Part shown: in pieces, positions 6,723 through 15,214 of the stretch
How the letters are laid out: every line of letters starts with the position of its first letter
How positions within the stretch are numbered: the first letter of the stretch is position 1
Source of the DNA: JAHJDR01 sp964609965
GTDB taxonomy: Bacteria > UBA10199 > JADGCS01
Assembly: GCA_964609965.1 (NCBI GenBank)
Contig: CAZSTS010000004.1
Span: 124,001 to 188,000, forward strand
Reading direction: 5' to 3'
DNA: 64,000 nt
Notes under the pieces: model-generated
The model's database searches: none
What the model was told of the DNA's origin: nothing
Seen by the model: only the letters and a program-made list of their open reading frames with translations
Position numbers and translations under genes: made by a program

Positions 6723-9449
6723 TTAGAATTCAAAAAGCACGCCAATGTACGGATAGAATCCAGTCAAATCGAGTCCAGTTGATGAGAAGCTATTGAGATA
6801 GGCATAGCGTGCTTCGATGGTAAGGTACACATCATTCACGCCAATGACTTCTTCTAGGTTGTGGCCAAGCTGTTCTATACGGTCGAGCAAAATGCCTACG
6901 CCAATCCCACCATGAAAACCGAATTTGTAATTGGTGATAGTGCTTCCAGCGCTGCCTTCGTAAAAAACAACAACATCGCCACCAGCCCTAATATAGGGAA
7001 GAAAAAGTTGTTCAGATTTAAAATCAAAACGATAAATAAAATCAAAGCGGATAGGGAAAAGCAAAAGAATGTAATTGTCTCCTGAGGCACCTCCTGTGCG
7101 GATGCCCACTGAGTTTCCATTTTCGAAACCCATGCCTGCCGAAATCGTAAAATTATAGCGATCTTTTAAGAGATATCCAAATTCAACTTCGCCACCAAAG
7201 TGGCAACAAATACCCATGAAATTTCGAACCTGTGTGTCCATGGGAATCCAGTGATATATTTTGGCTTCGAGTGTCCAGTTCTGAGGTGTGCGTTCTTCAG
7301 CCTGTGCGTTTTGGGTGACTAATAGCAAGGATAGGGAGGTCAAAAGAACGGTGAGAAAAAAAGCTTTCCGAGTATTTTTTCTGTTTCGAGGCACAAGGCA
7401 TAAGGCGCGAGGCGCAAGGAAGAAAAGAAAAGGGAGAAAAAATAATAACCATGAATAATTATGAAGAGGCGTTTGATTCGTATCCAGGGAAAGTGAACAG
7501 CTTGTCTCACCAAAAAAACCAGCTGGCCCCACTGTTTGTTCAGGGGTGACAGGGACGGTGTAAGAAGCAATGGGACTTGCTTGTACAGAGAAATCAACAA
7601 CCTTTACGGCCACACAATACGTGACATCATTTGTGAGGCCTGTTGCTTCGCCATTACAGGCTGTGGTGCTGCAGTTAGTGTGGTAATAAGTCGTTTTGAT
7701 GATGTTGCCCGAAGTAAATGTAAGGGTGCCTGGACACGAAGGGCTGGTTTGGCTTTCGGCTGGTTCTGCATAAAGCACGTAATAATCAATGTCTTCATCA
7801 GGTGATGGTGTAAAATTAACATAGGCTTTTTGGTTGCCAAAACTCACACCTGTTATTGTCGTGGCCTCAGGAGGGCGGTCCACAGTCAGGGTGATAGCAG
7901 AATGACCAGTCAGGCTGTTGGCGTCAGTGACTAAGGCAAAAATCTTGTTTGTGCCCTCAATAAAGGTGGCTCGTTCAAAGCTGTTAATATCGATAGAGGC
8001 TGTTGTGATATCGGTATCAACATCTGTAAAGGCTGTGGAAGCGATAAGCTCAGTACCGGTGGCTCCTGTGGCATCACTGTTAGCCCTGATTGTATAATCG
8101 CCAGCTATGTCTGACTGAAAGGTCAAAGTAAAAGTAGAATCTGTGGCATTAACGCTCGTAGTACTAATACTTGATATGCTAATCCAAGGGTTGTCTGTTA
8201 AAACAGAGATTTCGGCATTGGCGTTAACAGAAAAAACATATTCTACATCATTGGACGTTGCCGCCATGAGGCCAGGTGTTCCAGAAAGGGGGATTGGGTC
8301 TTCGTCTGTGACGCTGTCTGTTGTGTCGCCATCTAAAACTTTAGTTGCAGCTGCTGTGCCAGGGTCGCTGGCATCGATAAGAGAAATACCACTTTCACCA
8401 GAAGCGTAAGCCACGACATCACCATCAGCATCTTCATAAACAAAAATGTTTGTGAAAGACTTGTTGTAGTCATCGTCAACGTTAATGGGGTCAAGACTGG
8501 TGTCTGAACTTATTTGATCGATAAAGGCATTAGAAAGGAGAGAAAAAACCCAGATCAAATCATTATCTGAATCAATGATATAGAGATAATCATTATCAGG
8601 TGTGAGAGCGATGTCTGCAAAATTTGGAGTTTCGGTGCTAAAAGAGGTGGCTGTGGATGAAAGAGTGTAAACTGTATATGATGTTTCTCCTGGAGTGATA
8701 ACTATGATGTCTCCCGTGCTTGTAGAGATAAGAACTTTGTCTCCAGCACTTGAATCTGCGTAAACCATGTCGGTAGGCGTGTAATAAGCCGCTGTTGTTG
8801 TTTCATCATCATCATCATCTGTAGCCGAAGTGTTTTCGAGGTAAACTTCGCTGTAGTTGGAATTATCAATATTATATTGAAAATAATACCCAGTTGAATT
8901 GACGGTGTAAATAATGTCATCCACTGGATCAGAAACGAGGAAGGTAATGCCCGCACTTGTCATGTTTTCAGAACTGTCTGTTTGCCTAGAGTCGGTTGCT
9001 TCAGCCTCTTCTTCAGCGTCATCTTCATCAGTGTCATCGTCAGAGTCCGTATCTGTTGTAGCCTCAGTGTTTGTGAACGTGTCTTCATCATCAAGCTCTA
9101 GGGTGGCTATGTTACCGCTTGAAAGTCCCACGATAAGGGTTGTGCCATCAGTGAGAAGTGTTACGTCTGAGACGGCTGAGAGAAAGGCGTCAGGCTGCGT
9201 TGTGTAGGTGTCCCATGTTTCGAGGTCGATAATTGTTAGGGTTGTGCTCGAAGTGGCGATGGAAAACATGTACTTGTTTTGAAATGTTCCCGTAATGGGC
9301 AGAAAGATTCGGTCTGGTTGGGCGCTTAAAATATCGAGTGGGGCAGAAGCGCTTGTTGGTTCTTTCTCGGTAACTGGGTAAGCGATAGCCAGTGATGAAA
9401 TAATAATAAGGGCAAGAGTTGCGATGATAAACTTTTTATGAATGCGCAT
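6723..9449 (-). CDS. Fused surface protein: CTERM-anchored region plus outer-membrane beta-barrel
   Basis: 908 residues that look like two genes joined. Part one has a signal peptide (1-23), beta-propeller-like repeats with an Asp/Glu-rich insert, Ig/FN3-like domains, then a Cys-led linker, a hydrophobic segment (WLLFFLPFLFFL) and basic residues, resembling a MYXO-CTERM sorting tail. Directly after it comes a second signal-peptide-like stretch (RKAFFLTVLLTSLSLLL... ending AQA) and a ~190-residue beta-barrel ending in a C-terminal Phe, resembling the MXAN_2562-type outer-membrane family. The junction codons (about residues 678-688) come from a 7-nt-period array. An in-frame GTG there could restart translation. 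The start ATG at 9449 has an AAGGAT site. Confidence 0.7.
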   Translation of the reverse strand: MRIHKKFIIATLALIIISSLAIAYPVTEKEPTSASAPLDILSAQPDRIFLPITGTFQNKYMFSIATSSTTLTIIDLETWDTYTTQPDAFLSAVSDVTLLTDGTTLIVGLSSGNIATLELDDEDTFTNTEATTDTDSDDDTDEDDAEEEAEATDSRQTDSSENMTSAGITFLVSDPVDDIIYTVNSTGYYFQYNIDNSNYSEVYLENTSATDDDDDETTTAAYYTPTDMVYADSSAGDKVLISTSTGDIIVITPGETSYTVYTLSSTATSFSTETPNFADIALTPDNDYLYIIDSDNDLIWVFSLLSNAFIDQISSDTSLDPINVDDDYNKSFTNIFVYEDADGDVVAYASGESGISLIDASDPGTAAATKVLDGDTTDSVTDEDPIPLSGTPGLMAATSNDVEYVFSVNANAEISVLTDNPWISISSISTTSVNATDSTFTLTFQSDIAGDYTIRANSDATGATGTELIASTAFTDVDTDITTASIDINSFERATFIEGTNKIFALVTDANSLTGHSAITLTVDRPPEATTITGVSFGNQKAYVNFTPSPDEDIDYYVLYAEPAESQTSPSCPGTLTFTSGNIIKTTYYHTNCSTTACNGEATGLTNDVTYCVAVKVVDFSVQASPIASYTVPVTPEQTVGPAGFFGETSCSLSLDTNQTPLHNYSWLLFFLPFLFFLAPRALCLVPRNRKNTRKAFFLTVLLTSLSLLLVTQNAQAEERTPQNWTLEAKIYHWIPMDTQVRNFMGICCHFGGEVEFGYLLKDRYNFTISAGMGFENGNSVGIRTGGASGDNYILLLFPIRFDFIYRFDFKSEQLFLPYIRAGGDVVVFYEGSAGSTITNYKFGFHGGIGVGILLDRIEQLGHNLEEVIGVNDVYLTIEARYAYLNSFSSTGLDLTGFYPYIGVLFEF
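7389..7419. repeat. Heptad array inside the fused surface-protein gene
   Basis: Four 7-nt units plus a partial one, such as AGGCACA and AGGCGCG. It encodes residues about 678-688 (APRALCLVPRN), exactly between the CTERM-like tail and the second signal-like segment. Confidence 0.75.
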
Positions 9450-9510
9450 GAATATCCTTAAAGCTGTTTTTAATGAACTTTTTCCCAGGAAGCAAGGAGG
9501 GAGATTTATG

Positions 9511-9609
9511 TCGGATGCTGGATGTCGGATGTCGGGTATCGGATACTAGTTGCTTGATTTAATGTGCTTCCTTTGTCATCTAGCATCTGGTATTTGTCAT
9601 CTAGCAACT
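9511..9609. repeat. Inverted pair of heptad arrays
   Basis: Five units of the TCGGATG type (9511-9545) face five units of the complementary type (GTCATCT, AGCATCT; 9575-9609). The right arm ends eight bases before the next start codon, leaving no room for a Shine-Dalgarno. The pair could fold into an imperfect hairpin. Confidence 0.8.
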
Positions 9610-9616
9610 TTTAATA

Positions 9617-10162
9617 ATGAAACATCTCAAAAGAGCATTTATCATCCCCCTTCGTTTTATAGTTCAGGTTATTTTTTTTATTGCTGAATGGCTGACTACG
9701 ATTGCTGACCGCATTGCCTTGGTCCTTATTAGTTTGTTTTACAAATCGCAGTATATTCGTGTGGGAAAATGCCAGAGAACAGGGCAGTGCTGCTTGAAGA
9801 TTGGCATGCACTTGCCCAAATCATGGGCAAAAAAACAATGGATTGTGAACCTGGTATCAAAATGGCATCACCTACACTATAATTTTGAAAAATTGGGAGT
9901 GGTTGATAACGTAATTGTTTATCGCTGCCTCTATTTGACTAAGAACAAAACATGTCCGATCCATTTTTTTAAACCACGGCTTTGTCGAGAGTTTCCGCCA
10001 AGAAAGTTTGTAGGAAAAGCGGATCTTTATGAAGGCTGCGGTTTTTCCTACGTGCCAAGAAAATCATTGGGGTTTGAGAGGGTGCTCAAAGAAGCTCAAA
10101 ACAAGCACAAAGCATTTGGGTTAAGGATGAATGTTAAAGATGTGGAGAAGGATGCCGGATAA
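9617..10162 (+). CDS. YkgJ-family Cys-cluster protein (putative metal-binding)
   Basis: 181 residues. An N-terminal hydrophobic segment (about 8-42) suggests membrane attachment. Then a cysteine cluster follows: GKCQRTGQCCLKIGM, CPIHFFKPRLCREFPP and EGCGF. This arrangement is that of the YkgJ/UPF0153 zinc- or iron-chelating family, function unproven. The ATG sits just after a heptad array and has no Shine-Dalgarno. It is divergent from the fused surface-protein gene and convergent with the adenosyltransferase gene. Confidence 0.75.
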   Translation: MKHLKRAFIIPLRFIVQVIFFIAEWLTTIADRIALVLISLFYKSQYIRVGKCQRTGQCCLKIGMHLPKSWAKKQWIVNLVSKWHHLHYNFEKLGVVDNVIVYRCLYLTKNKTCPIHFFKPRLCREFPPRKFVGKADLYEGCGFSYVPRKSLGFERVLKEAQNKHKAFGLRMNVKDVEKDAG

Positions 10163-10170
10163 AAAAAATG

Positions 10171-10707
10171 TTACCAAACAATATCTTTATAACGCCTTAA
10201 GAAGTTGGCGTATCGAGCAGCAATATATAAATAATCAGACAGCCGATTGAGATAGATGAGGCAGATTGGATCTAGCGTATCGTTGTTTGCGAGAGCAGCA
10301 CATTTGCGTTCAGCTCGACGGCAGACGGTTCTCGCCAAATGCAAAAAACTCGCGACCTTGGCTCCTCCGGGAAGTATGAAGTTTGTTAGCGGAGGAAGTT
10401 CTTTTTCTATTTCATCAATGTTTTGCTCAAGCTCGTGTACGTGTTCTTCTGAGACGTCTAGTTTGCCTTTTGAGCGCTTGTATTTAGGGTTTGCAAGGAT
10501 AGAGCTCAGAGACATGAGGTTTTTTTGAATAGTAGCTAATTGATTATTTAAATCTTTTTCCAAACGGTAGCTGATGACAATTCCTATGATAGAATTTAGT
10601 TCATCAACATCTCCGTAAAGATCAACTCTGGGATGGTTTTTTGTGACTCGTGATCTGTCAAGAAGTGCTGTCGTCCCCTTGTCGCCGGTTTTTGTATAAA
10701 TTTTCAT
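10171..10707 (-). CDS. pduO: PduO-type cob(I)alamin adenosyltransferase
   Basis: 178 residues, normal for the PduO/MMAB family that transfers an adenosyl group from ATP to cob(I)alamin. The N-terminal ATP-binding motif TKTGDKGTTALLD, the LYGDVDELNSIIG segment and the C-terminal RRAERKCAAL / YLNRLSDYLYIAARYAN helices are all present. No other cobalamin gene is nearby, so it may serve to activate salvaged cobalamin. Confidence 0.93.
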   Translation of the reverse strand: MKIYTKTGDKGTTALLDRSRVTKNHPRVDLYGDVDELNSIIGIVISYRLEKDLNNQLATIQKNLMSLSSILANPKYKRSKGKLDVSEEHVHELEQNIDEIEKELPPLTNFILPGGAKVASFLHLARTVCRRAERKCAALANNDTLDPICLIYLNRLSDYLYIAARYANFLRRYKDIVW

Positions 10708-10779
10708 AGGATTTCTATATAAATTCTTAAACAGTCAATCAAATGATATTGCAAAAACAATAAAATATCTCTTATAGGC

Positions 10780-10828
10780 CGATAATCGATTATCAATAGC
10801 TGAGGGCTGACAGCTGATTGCTGTTAGC
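10780..10828. repeat. Heptad array, 7 units
   Basis: Exactly 49 nt in one 7-nt register, drifting from CGATAAT-type to TGACAGC-type units. It ends nine bases before the ATG at 10838, so that gene lacks a Shine-Dalgarno. Confidence 0.85.
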
Positions 10829-10837
10829 TAAAAAAAT

Positions 10838-11512
10838 ATGTTTATCAAAGTTTTTCAAGTAGGGTCATTTCAAAGTAATAGTATTCTAATTAGCGATTCT
10901 GAAACAAAGGATGCACTTATTATCGATCCAGGAGATGAGGCAGACCTTCTTATTCGAGAGATTGAAGCTCAAGAACTTAAACCCAAACATATTTTTCTCA
11001 CGCACGCTCATATCGACCACATTGCTGCTGTGGGCAAGGTTCAAAAACATTTTCAGGCCGATCTTTGTCTTCATAAAGAGGATCTTTCTTTATACGAAAA
11101 TCTTAAAATGCAGGCAGATATGTTTGGGTTAACAATAGACGAGGCCTCTCCCCCTATTTCTCACCAAGTTGAACAAGGAGAGATAATCAGTGTCAGCTCC
11201 AACCTACAAGCCAAGGTGCTTTATACACCAGGTCATTCTCCAGGTTCTGTTTGTTATTATTTTGAGAATTTTAGCTTAAATACAAATTCAAACGAACAAA
11301 AAACTATTCCTCTGCTTATTTGTGGCGACACTCTTTTCGCAGGATCTATTGGTCGAACAGATTTATGGGGAGGAAATTATGAGAGTTTGATTAAATCTGT
11401 GAAAGAAGAAATATTCACATTGCCTCCCAATACTCTGGTTATTCCAGGTCATGGGCCAAACACAACGGTTGAAAATGAAATGAAAAATAATCCATTCTTT
11501 AGTGGATCGTAG
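10838..11512 (+). CDS. Metallo-beta-lactamase fold hydrolase (glyoxalase II-like)
   Basis: 224 residues. THAHIDH at about 55-61 is the HxHxDH zinc motif; TPGHSPGSVCYYF, CGDTLFAGSIGRTD and IPGHGPNT carry the remaining ligands in the order seen in glyoxalase II-like and persulfide-dioxygenase-like proteins. Such enzymes hydrolyse thioesters, but the substrate cannot be read from sequence. The stop codon (TAG at 11510) and the last residues SGS are contributed by a heptad array. No Shine-Dalgarno is visible. Confidence 0.85.
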   Translation: MFIKVFQVGSFQSNSILISDSETKDALIIDPGDEADLLIREIEAQELKPKHIFLTHAHIDHIAAVGKVQKHFQADLCLHKEDLSLYENLKMQADMFGLTIDEASPPISHQVEQGEIISVSSNLQAKVLYTPGHSPGSVCYYFENFSLNTNSNEQKTIPLLICGDTLFAGSIGRTDLWGGNYESLIKSVKEEIFTLPPNTLVIPGHGPNTTVENEMKNNPFFSGS

Positions 11513-11571
11513 TTTGTGGATTGTGGATCGTAGAAAAACTATCGATTATCGTCTATCGCTTATCGTATCTT
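11502..11571. repeat. Heptad array, 10 units, overlapping a stop codon
   Basis: Seventy bases in continuous 7-nt register. The left half uses GTGGATC/GTGGATT units, the right half GATTATC/GTCTATC units that are roughly complementary to it. It starts inside the upstream gene and supplies its TAG stop. Confidence 0.85.
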
Positions 11572-11678
11572 GTGTTTTGTCTCATATAGTCCATGCGTCT
11601 AACGGCCGGAAATTATTGCTAAAAAATAAAGCCCTCACATTCCCATTGACCTGAGTCCCCTAACCCCATAATGGATTT

Positions 11679-11693
11679 TGAAAGTCGTTTTCA
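11679..11693 (+). promoter_or_regulatory. Fur-type operator upstream of feoA
   Basis: TGAAAGTCGTTTTCA is a 7-1-7 inverted repeat close to the Fur consensus TGATAATNATTATCA, and the dyad extends by three more bases on each side. A promoter with -10 TATGAT (11711-11716) and a weak -35 (TTTTCA, 11688-11693) overlaps it. Repression of feoAB by Fur with iron is the expected outcome. Confidence 0.7.
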
Positions 11694-11743
11694 AAAACTA
11701 TTTTCTGTGATATGATGAAGGCGAATGTAAATTGAGGTAGGAC

Positions 11744-11971
11744 ATGACGTTACTAAAACTTGAACAAGGCCAAACATCAAAACTTGTTAGCATTGATAGT
11801 TCGTTAGCAGGCTATGATCGTCTTATGGAGCTTGGTTTTACAGTTGGTGAAGATATCACTGTTGTGAGAAAAGCCCCTTTAGGTGGACCAATTCAAGTTA
11901 TTATCAGTGACACAAGTTATGCTATCAGGCGTTCTGAAGCGGCTTGTATCAAGGTAACTCCAATTTTCTAA
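11744..11971 (+). CDS. feoA: Ferrous iron transport protein A
   Basis: 75 residues, a single SH3-like FeoA domain (GYDRLMELGFTVGEDITVVRKAPLGGPIQV). It is thought to assist FeoB at the membrane. GAGGTAGG stands at the right distance upstream of the ATG. feoB starts ten bases after the stop, and a Fur-type site lies 50 bases upstream. Confidence 0.95.
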   Translation: MTLLKLEQGQTSKLVSIDSSLAGYDRLMELGFTVGEDITVVRKAPLGGPIQVIISDTSYAIRRSEAACIKVTPIF

Positions 11972-11981
11972 ACACACTTCT

Positions 11982-14003
11982 ATGTACAAATCTGTTGTTC
12001 TTGCAGGAAACCCCAATGTTGGCAAATCGACATTATTTAATCAACTAACAGGAAGTCGTCAAAAAATTGCAAATTACCCAGGGGTAACTGTTGAAAAACT
12101 TCAAGGTCGCTTTACAACTCCAATGGGGCAGGATATCTTGCTCACAGATTTGCCAGGAACGTATTCATTAAACACAAAATCAGAAGACGAAGTCATTGCG
12201 GTCAAATATATCCAAGGCCACATAAAAGAAGCTTCTCGCCCTGATGTCGTTGTTGTAATGGTTGAAGCGACAAAACTAAGACGAGGTTTGTTGCTTGTAA
12301 CCCAAATTCAAAAAATCCATCCGCAAACCATTCTTGTTTTAAATATGATGGATGAACTTAAGGCGACAGGAACGGAGATAGATTTACTAAAATTGTCTCA
12401 AAAGTTAAAAATCCCCGTTATTCCACTGTGTGCCAAAAAGGGCGAAGGGATTAAAGAGCTCATTTCGGAAATTGAAAACAAAAAAAAGCTGCCCAGACAA
12501 GAGCCAATATCAAAAAATAAAGCAGAATTGTTTTCTGTTCCGGAAGACTGCCATGGACCACAGGCATGGCCTTGGGCAGAGGGGGTTGAAGAAGAGTTTA
12601 AGGTGATTGACACCCTCATCAAAGAAACAGTGAAAAAAACTGTGCAGCGCTCAATAAGAAAATCAGATTATCTCGATAAAATATTCTTACATCCATTTTT
12701 GGGCCCACTTGTTTTCTTTGCTGTTATGCTTTTGTTGTTTCAAGCCCTGTTTACCTGGTCTGTTCCTTTGATGGATTTCATTGAAGAGGGGTTAGGTGTA
12801 TTGAGTGGAATTGTTTTGTCTCACATTGAAACTCCTTGGTTGGTCAGCTTTATTTCTGATGGGATTATTGCAGGGGTGGGAGCGGTGCTTGTTTTTGTGC
12901 CCCTGATCCTGATTGCCTTTCTCTTTATTGGTTTTTTAGAAATGTCTGGTTATCTTGCTAGGGGAGCTTTTCTCATTGATCGTTTTATGAGGCTTTTTGG
13001 TTTAGAAGGAAGGTCTTTTATTCCTCTCATATCCTCTTTTGCGTGTGCTGTACCAGGAATCATGAGTACACGAACGATTGCCAATGAAAGACAGCGTCTC
13101 ATCACTATTTTGATGGCCCCCTTCATGACATGTTCAGCCAGACTTCCTATATATACTCTATTGATTGCCTGCTTTGTGCCGGCAACATCGGTCTTTGGGT
13201 TCTTAAATTTACAGGCTTTAACACTGTTTGCGCTTTTTATTTCGGGTATTTTGGCAGGTCTATTCATGGCGCTCATTATGAATCGTATTCTTCCCAAAAA
13301 AGGAGAAAGTGTCTTTTTTCTCGAATTGCCACGTTATAGACTGCCTCCCTTAAGAGCCGTTTATCATTATGTCTTAATAAGGCTTAAGGTTTTTTTGAAA
13401 ACAGCGGGAACAATCATTTTTATTTTTAGTATGATTTTATGGGGGCTTGCTTACTTTCCTCGCTCAACAGATACGGTTAAAAAGTATGAAGAAAAACGAA
13501 CACTGGTTAGCCAGAGCGTGTTAGTTGCTTCTGAAAAACAACTAGAAATAAAGCGCCTAGAACAGCTTGAATCGTCAGAGCTGCTTCAAAATAGCTTTAT
13601 GGGAAAGATGGGTAAGTTTATTGAGCCTGTTATCACACCGCTTGGGTTTGATTGGAAAATTGGCATTGGTGTGATTTCATCTTTTGCAGCCCGTGAGGTC
13701 TTTGTGAGTACCATGGGAATCGTTTACAATCTGGGACCCTCTGATGAGGAATCAGAAACACTAAGACGGAAACTGCAAACCGCAGTTAAAGAAGACGGAT
13801 CTCCAGCTTACACCCTTCGCACGGCCTTGGCTCTGATGGTCTTTTTTGCCTTTGCAGCACAATGCATGTCCACACTAGCCATTATCGGACGAGAGACAAA
13901 TAGTCGAAAGTGGCCAGTATTTGTTTTTTGCTACATGACTGTTTTTGCTTATCTTTTGTCCTTGTTTGTGTATCAGGGGCTTGGTTTTTTGGGGGTGGGT
14001 TGA
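11982..14003 (+). CDS. feoB: Ferrous iron transporter FeoB
   Basis: 673 residues. An N-terminal G domain carries GNPNVGKS (9-16), DLPGTYSL (G3), NMMD (G4) and SCAKKGEG-like G5 (here LCAKKGEG). A membrane part with two gate (NUP/gate) repeats follows, including the conserved ACAVPGIMSTRTI segment and the FAAREVFVSTMG stretch. It moves Fe2+ across the inner membrane in a G-domain-dependent way. It forms an operon with feoA. No C-terminal FeoC-like extension is present. Confidence 0.97.
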   Translation: MYKSVVLAGNPNVGKSTLFNQLTGSRQKIANYPGVTVEKLQGRFTTPMGQDILLTDLPGTYSLNTKSEDEVIAVKYIQGHIKEASRPDVVVVMVEATKLRRGLLLVTQIQKIHPQTILVLNMMDELKATGTEIDLLKLSQKLKIPVIPLCAKKGEGIKELISEIENKKKLPRQEPISKNKAELFSVPEDCHGPQAWPWAEGVEEEFKVIDTLIKETVKKTVQRSIRKSDYLDKIFLHPFLGPLVFFAVMLLLFQALFTWSVPLMDFIEEGLGVLSGIVLSHIETPWLVSFISDGIIAGVGAVLVFVPLILIAFLFIGFLEMSGYLARGAFLIDRFMRLFGLEGRSFIPLISSFACAVPGIMSTRTIANERQRLITILMAPFMTCSARLPIYTLLIACFVPATSVFGFLNLQALTLFALFISGILAGLFMALIMNRILPKKGESVFFLELPRYRLPPLRAVYHYVLIRLKVFLKTAGTIIFIFSMILWGLAYFPRSTDTVKKYEEKRTLVSQSVLVASEKQLEIKRLEQLESSELLQNSFMGKMGKFIEPVITPLGFDWKIGIGVISSFAAREVFVSTMGIVYNLGPSDEESETLRRKLQTAVKEDGSPAYTLRTALALMVFFAFAAQCMSTLAIIGRETNSRKWPVFVFCYMTVFAYLLSLFVYQGLGFLGVG

Positions 14004-14070
14004 CTTGTGATCATCGTTTGTCGTATTACCCGCGCCTGTTTTTGAGATAAGTTATTGTTTTATCAATAGC

Positions 14071-14158
14071 TACGCAGTTTGCTGCGTAATTTAAATCTGA
14101 GATAACTTTTGTAGTTACGGGACCAACCCTTTCTCAGAAAAAACCCAAGTTTTGGGTT
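14071..14158 (+). promoter_or_regulatory. Hairpins between feoB and rpsU
   Basis: TACGCAG-TTTG-CTGCGTA (14071-14088) and AACCCAA-GTT-TTGGGTT (14142-14158) are perfect 7-bp stems. Neither is followed by a strong T-run. They may be a feoB terminator and part of the rpsU leader; no function can be assigned. Confidence 0.35.
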
Positions 14159-14185
14159 AAATTCTAATCATTAGGTGGTGATATT

Positions 14186-14380
14186 ATGCCAGGAGTTAAA
14201 ATTAAAGATGGCGAATCGTTCGAAAGCGCAGTGCGCCGTTTTAAAAAACAGTGTGAAAAGGCAGGAATTTTAGCAGAAGTCCGAAAACGTGAGTGTTACG
14301 AAAAACCTTCGATTGAAAAAAAGAAGAAACAAGCACAAGCCAGAAAGCGCCAAGCACTGTTATCAAAAAGAGGCACGTGA
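14186..14380 (+). CDS. rpsU: 30S ribosomal protein S21
   Basis: 64 residues, full length. The start MPGVKIKDGESFESAVRRFK and the Lys/Arg-rich tail (RKRECYEKPS, KKKKQAQARKR) are diagnostic. AGGTGG lies upstream of the ATG. First of three small-subunit ribosomal genes in a row. Confidence 0.96.
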   Translation: MPGVKIKDGESFESAVRRFKKQCEKAGILAEVRKRECYEKPSIEKKKKQAQARKRQALLSKRGT

Positions 14381-14420
14381 GCTCACTAGCTCAAGCTTCA
14401 TTTATTACCCTTTCTTGTTA

Positions 14421-14434
14421 GTCAGTTGGCTGAC
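14421..14434 (+). promoter_or_regulatory. Small hairpin in the rpsF leader
   Basis: GTCAG-TTGG-CTGAC lies 27 bases before the rpsF ATG. It could be a protein-binding leader element of the S6/S18 genes, but I do not see the full known S6:S18 motif. Confidence 0.25.
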
Positions 14435-14461
14435 AGGATTTATACCCATAAGGAGATAATT

Positions 14462-14809
14462 ATGAGTCAAACGCGAAAATATGAAACAATCTGTGTTTTT
14501 CAACCAGATTTACAAGGAGAGCAACTCAAAGCAGTTGAAGATAAAATCACAAAAATTCTTAATGCAAATAAAGCAGAAGAAATCACAAAAAAAGACTGGG
14601 GAAATCGAAAACTAGCCTATCAAATTAAAAAATTTAAAACCGGCCACTATGTTGAGTATATTTATACTGCTCCAGTGACTGTCATTAATGACCTTGAAAA
14701 AAATCTTGGTTATGAAGAAACGGTTTTAAGGTATTTAACTATCAAACAAACAAAGCGAACTCCCGAAAACGTTCAGGTTGAGCCCTCTGGATTTACGTTT
14801 GCTGAATAA
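14462..14809 (+). CDS. rpsF: 30S ribosomal protein S6
   Basis: 115 residues. RKYETICVFQPDLQGEQLKAV and the DWGNRKLAYQIKKFKTGHYVEY core are S6 hallmarks. The frame is open from 14426, but AAGGAGA sits just before the ATG at 14462, and MSQTRKYETI is the family start. It pairs with S18, encoded next, in the 30S platform. Confidence 0.95.
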   Translation: MSQTRKYETICVFQPDLQGEQLKAVEDKITKILNANKAEEITKKDWGNRKLAYQIKKFKTGHYVEYIYTAPVTVINDLEKNLGYEETVLRYLTIKQTKRTPENVQVEPSGFTFAE

Positions 14810-14856
14810 AAGGGCAGAGTTCAACGTTAAAAACTAAATTTGAAAAGGATTTTATT

Positions 14857-15126
14857 ATGAAAAGGAAAAAAGAAAAAAGATTTGAGAAAAAGAAAACAAT
14901 TGCCAGAAAAAGATTTTGCCGCTTTTGCTGTGATACAGAAAACCTTATTGACTACCGACGACCAAAGATGCTGGCTGATTTTCTCACCGAAAGAGGAAAG
15001 ATCGTTCCCAGACGTGTGACGGGCAATTGTCAGTTTCATCAAACACAAGTAGTCCTATCCATAAATAGAGCGCGTCATTTGGCCTTATTGCCATACACGG
15101 TGACACACGCTATTCGAGATTATTAG
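14857..15126 (+). CDS. rpsR: 30S ribosomal protein S18
   Basis: 89 residues. IDYRRPKMLADFLTERGKIVPRRVTG is the S18 core. A CRFC pair near residue 21 and CQFH further on could form a zinc site, as in the metal-binding form of S18. AAAGG precedes the ATG. Followed by the DUF2232 gene; rplI, which often follows in other genomes, is not here. Confidence 0.96.
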   Translation: MKRKKEKRFEKKKTIARKRFCRFCCDTENLIDYRRPKMLADFLTERGKIVPRRVTGNCQFHQTQVVLSINRARHLALLPYTVTHAIRDY

Positions 15127-15214
15127 TTTATCAGTCCTTTGGACGGGTTAAACAGAAGACCCTAAGAGGACTTAAGGTAGGATAAGAAACATCCATAAAT
15201 GGTGGAGGCTTATT

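Noticed and set aside
8914..9207. Ser/Val-rich plus-strand frame
   Set aside because: Mirror of the Asp/Thr-rich insert in the fused surface protein.
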